Below, one piece after another: positions 5,153-7,131 of a stretch of DNA of 7,131 nt. The DNA comes from Pseudomonadales bacterium (GTDB lineage: Bacteria > Pseudomonadota > Gammaproteobacteria > Pseudomonadales > Azotimanducaceae). Every line of letters starts with the position of its first letter. Positions within the stretch are counted from its first letter, which is position 1. Position numbers and translations under genes: made by a program. The stretch is from the NCBI GenBank assembly GCA_021295935.1, contig JAGWBL010000048.1, positions 1 through 7,131 of the forward strand, given 5' to 3'. The notes below the pieces were generated by a model, which saw nothing but the letters and a program-made list of their open reading frames with translations, did not search any database and had not been told where the DNA came from.

Positions 5153-7131
5153 TCATGCGGCAGCCATTGCCACGGCCCTCTCCAAGTCGACCGAGACGAG
5201 TCGAGAGACACCCGCTTCCTGCATGGTGACTCCCAACAAGGCGTCCGCACCTTCCATCGTTGCCCGATTGTGCGTAACAATCAGAAACTGAATCTCGCGA
5301 GACAGTTCCTTCAGAAGCGACACGACACGCACGACGTTGACATCGTCGAGCGGCGCGTCTACCTCGTCCAGCACACACACCGGGCTCGGATTGAGACGAA
5401 ATATAGCAAAAACCAGAGCCAATGCGGCAAGAGCCTTCTCTCCACCTGAAAGCATCTGCGTCGAAATCCTCGACTTTCCCGGCGGCCGAGCGACCAGATC
5501 GACACCGGCCACAAGCAGGTCCGTGCTGTCCAGTTCCAGCCGGGCATCACCTCCCGCGAACATCCGCTTGAAAACTGCGGAGAGGTTGGCGTTCAACCTT
5601 TCCATGGTCTCCCTAAACCTGTGAACGGTCTCCCGATCGATCTTTCGGATCGCCTCATGAAGAGTCTCCAGTGCGCTCTCCAGATCGTCAATCTGGGAAT
5701 CCAGCTCGACCTTGCGTGCTGACACCCGATCCAGTTCTTTCGCTGCGGCGAGATTGACATCCGAGAACTTGGAGATTCGATCTTCGATTTCGTCCAGCCG
5801 CTCCATGATGCGTTCTGCGGATTCGAACTCGGACATCGCCTGCTTGACTTCCGTTCGACTCAGTCTGCGTGCTTCGAATCGCCGCGTCGCATGAACAAGA
5901 TTGGTCTCTGCCTCGGTCTTGGACACGAGCACGCCCTGGATCTTGGCCCGCATTTCGGCGAGGCTCGTTTCCCGGCGCTGGCAATCAAGCCCCAGCTCCT
6001 GAATCTCCTGCGCAGCTCCGTCCCGTTTCGCGACGAGCTGCTGCACAGCGAGTTCACTATCGGCTAATTGGTGTTCGGCTTGCTCCAGTTCCCGTTCCAA
6101 AGTCGGGACCAACTGCATCAGACTGGTTCGCGTTTCGTTCAGCTGAGACCGAGCTCGCTCGATGTCCGCCTTGGCGGTGTCGGCTCGTGTCAATGCCTCG
6201 CGGCTTGCGGAGGCTGCAGCCTTGCTTCTTACCATCTTGAGGTCAATTTCGTGCAACGCGTTCCGGGACTCGTCCCGGCGAGCCTGAGCTTCCTCCAGCG
6301 CCTTTGCATCTCTCTCGCGTCTTTGCGCAAGATCCGAGTGCCGTTCTCCGAGTTGCTGCTGTTCGCGGGTCAACAAGTCCAATCGGCTTCTGAGCTCGCC
6401 GAGGCGATCCGTCGCTTCGAGCGCCCGAGCTTTCGCCCGAGCATGATCTCCTGTGGCCTTCTCCCTTCGCTCGAGCTCCCGCTTCCTTGCTTCCGCCTGC
6501 AGTTCGCTCTCTACCCTCAAGTCATGGAGGGCCGATGTTGAGCGCTCGCGTTCTCGAAGCAACTCCTCGCGCTGGCCGGTCAGAGCTTCCACTGCGCTTG
6601 CCGACTTGCCCAGGAGACTTCTCTCGTCAGCGAGTTGCTCTTCCAAAGAACTTGCTTGGGACTTGAGGAGCCCAATCGTCCTCGCGGCTTCCAAGAGTCC
6701 GGGCATTCCCTCCTGATCTGACCGTGGCTTGCGCAGCCAGCAAGGACCAATCAACAGGCCCTCTCGAGTTGCATAGATGTGGCCAGGAGCGAGTGATCCA
6801 CGAAGGTTCAAGGCATCTTGAAGCGACTTCGCAACCAAAGCGTGTCCCACCAGGTGCCTGGCAGGGTCATCGGCATCGAACGCAACGGTGGCCAGAGACG
6901 AATCCTGATAAGGACCGCCAGATTCGGCGGGGCTCTCCGAGACCGCCAGCGCTGACGATGGGTACTCCAACTCAGATACAGCGAACAGGTCCAGTGTGTC
7001 GGCGTGTCTGGCCCGAACCAGCTCTCCCAATACCGACTCCACTGCTCGGTGCCATCCGTTTCTCACTTGGAGTCCGGCGCCCAACGCGGGAGCGTCATGC
7101 AGTCTTTGGCTCTTGAGCCACTCCTCAAGAG
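5153..7131 (-). CDS. smc: Chromosome segregation protein SMC, hinge to C-terminal head, truncated by the window edge
   Basis: The frame is open to the right edge (first full codon 7129-7127), giving the last 658 residues of a protein normally about 1150-1200 long. Visible residues 1-150 cover most of the hinge (ending with EGLLIGPCWLR), including GLQVRNGWHRAVESVLGEL, the usual hinge start. A long coiled coil rich in Glu, Arg, Leu and Ala follows to about 450. The C-terminal head begins near SDVNLAAAKE and carries the ABC signature LSGGEKALAALAL (bases 5435-5452 for LSGGEK), Walker B with D-loop VCVLDEVDAPLDD, and the switch QFLIVTHNR. It lacks only the N-terminal Walker A half, outside the window. 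SMC dimers hold and compact the chromosome with ScpA and ScpB for segregation. It is upstream of zipA in one operon, so any promoter is off the window. The TTG at 7084 is internal, not a start. Confidence 0.97.
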   Translation of the reverse strand, partial: LEEWLKSQRLHDAPALGAGLQVRNGWHRAVESVLGELVRARHADTLDLFAVSELEYPSSALAVSESPAESGGPYQDSSLATVAFDADDPARHLVGHALVAKSLQDALNLRGSLAPGHIYATREGLLIGPCWLRKPRSDQEGMPGLLEAARTIGLLKSQASSLEEQLADERSLLGKSASAVEALTGQREELLRERERSTSALHDLRVESELQAEARKRELERREKATGDHARAKARALEATDRLGELRSRLDLLTREQQQLGERHSDLAQRRERDAKALEEAQARRDESRNALHEIDLKMVRSKAAASASREALTRADTAKADIERARSQLNETRTSLMQLVPTLERELEQAEHQLADSELAVQQLVAKRDGAAQEIQELGLDCQRRETSLAEMRAKIQGVLVSKTEAETNLVHATRRFEARRLSRTEVKQAMSEFESAERIMERLDEIEDRISKFSDVNLAAAKELDRVSARKVELDSQIDDLESALETLHEAIRKIDRETVHRFRETMERLNANLSAVFKRMFAGGDARLELDSTDLLVAGVDLVARPPGKSRISTQMLSGGEKALAALALVFAIFRLNPSPVCVLDEVDAPLDDVNVVRVVSLLKELSREIQFLIVTHNRATMEGADALLGVTMQEAGVSRLVSVDLERAVAMAAA

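Noticed and set aside
3487..5229. A 580-codon open frame on the plus strand, antisense to ligA and zipA
   Set aside because: It runs codon-on-codon opposite ligA and zipA, where its stops would need rare Leu or Ser codons in the sense genes, so a long open frame is expected by composition. Its translation has no recognisable domain, and both sense genes are clear homologues.
5153..7084. SMC as a complete 643-residue gene starting at TTG 7084
   Set aside because: The frame continues open to the window edge and the upstream residues (LEEWLKSQRL) fit the region leading into the SMC hinge. The gene is truncated by the window, not by a real start.

Overview
The window looks like a chromosomal segment of a gammaproteobacterium. 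A ZipA-type division protein and a TusD-TusC-TusB sulfur relay set are both typical of that class, and smc-zipA-ligA is a familiar gammaproteobacterial gene order. The DNA is GC-rich by eye, with codon use to match. I cannot name a genus. The content is core housekeeping rather than a mobile or defence island: I see no insertion sequence, phage gene, CRISPR array, tRNA or rRNA.

Layout. Bases 1-812 (+ strand) hold the end of a tightly packed tusD-tusC-tusB operon. tusD is cut by the left edge. tusC starts on the base after the tusD stop and in the same frame, and tusB overlaps tusC by one base in a TGATG. The encoded complex passes persulfide sulfur for 2-thiolation of tRNA wobble uridine; no tusE follows. 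Bases 813-887 are a short convergent gap without a clear terminator.

Bases 888-7131 (- strand) are one compact operon read right to left: smc (cut by the right edge; hinge to C-terminal ATPase head present), zipA, ligA, and a small exported SLT-like lytic transglycosylase. Spacings are 25 bp (smc-zipA), 45 bp (zipA-ligA) and an 8-14 bp overlap (ligA to transglycosylase). The operon joins chromosome organisation, Z-ring anchoring, DNA nick sealing and wall cleavage, so it is a replication/division cluster. No promoter is visible because both operons begin outside the window.

The most unusual feature is in ligA. The protein is 877 residues against about 670 normally. The catalytic core, zinc finger and BRCT domain look intact. 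About 190 extra residues of no family I recognise sit inside the helix-hairpin-helix (HhH) domain, between the third and fourth motifs, and the second and third motifs have lost their hairpin glycine. A smaller extension of about 18 residues precedes the catalytic lysine motif. No wholly new system is apparent; the modified ligase is the best candidate for something undescribed.
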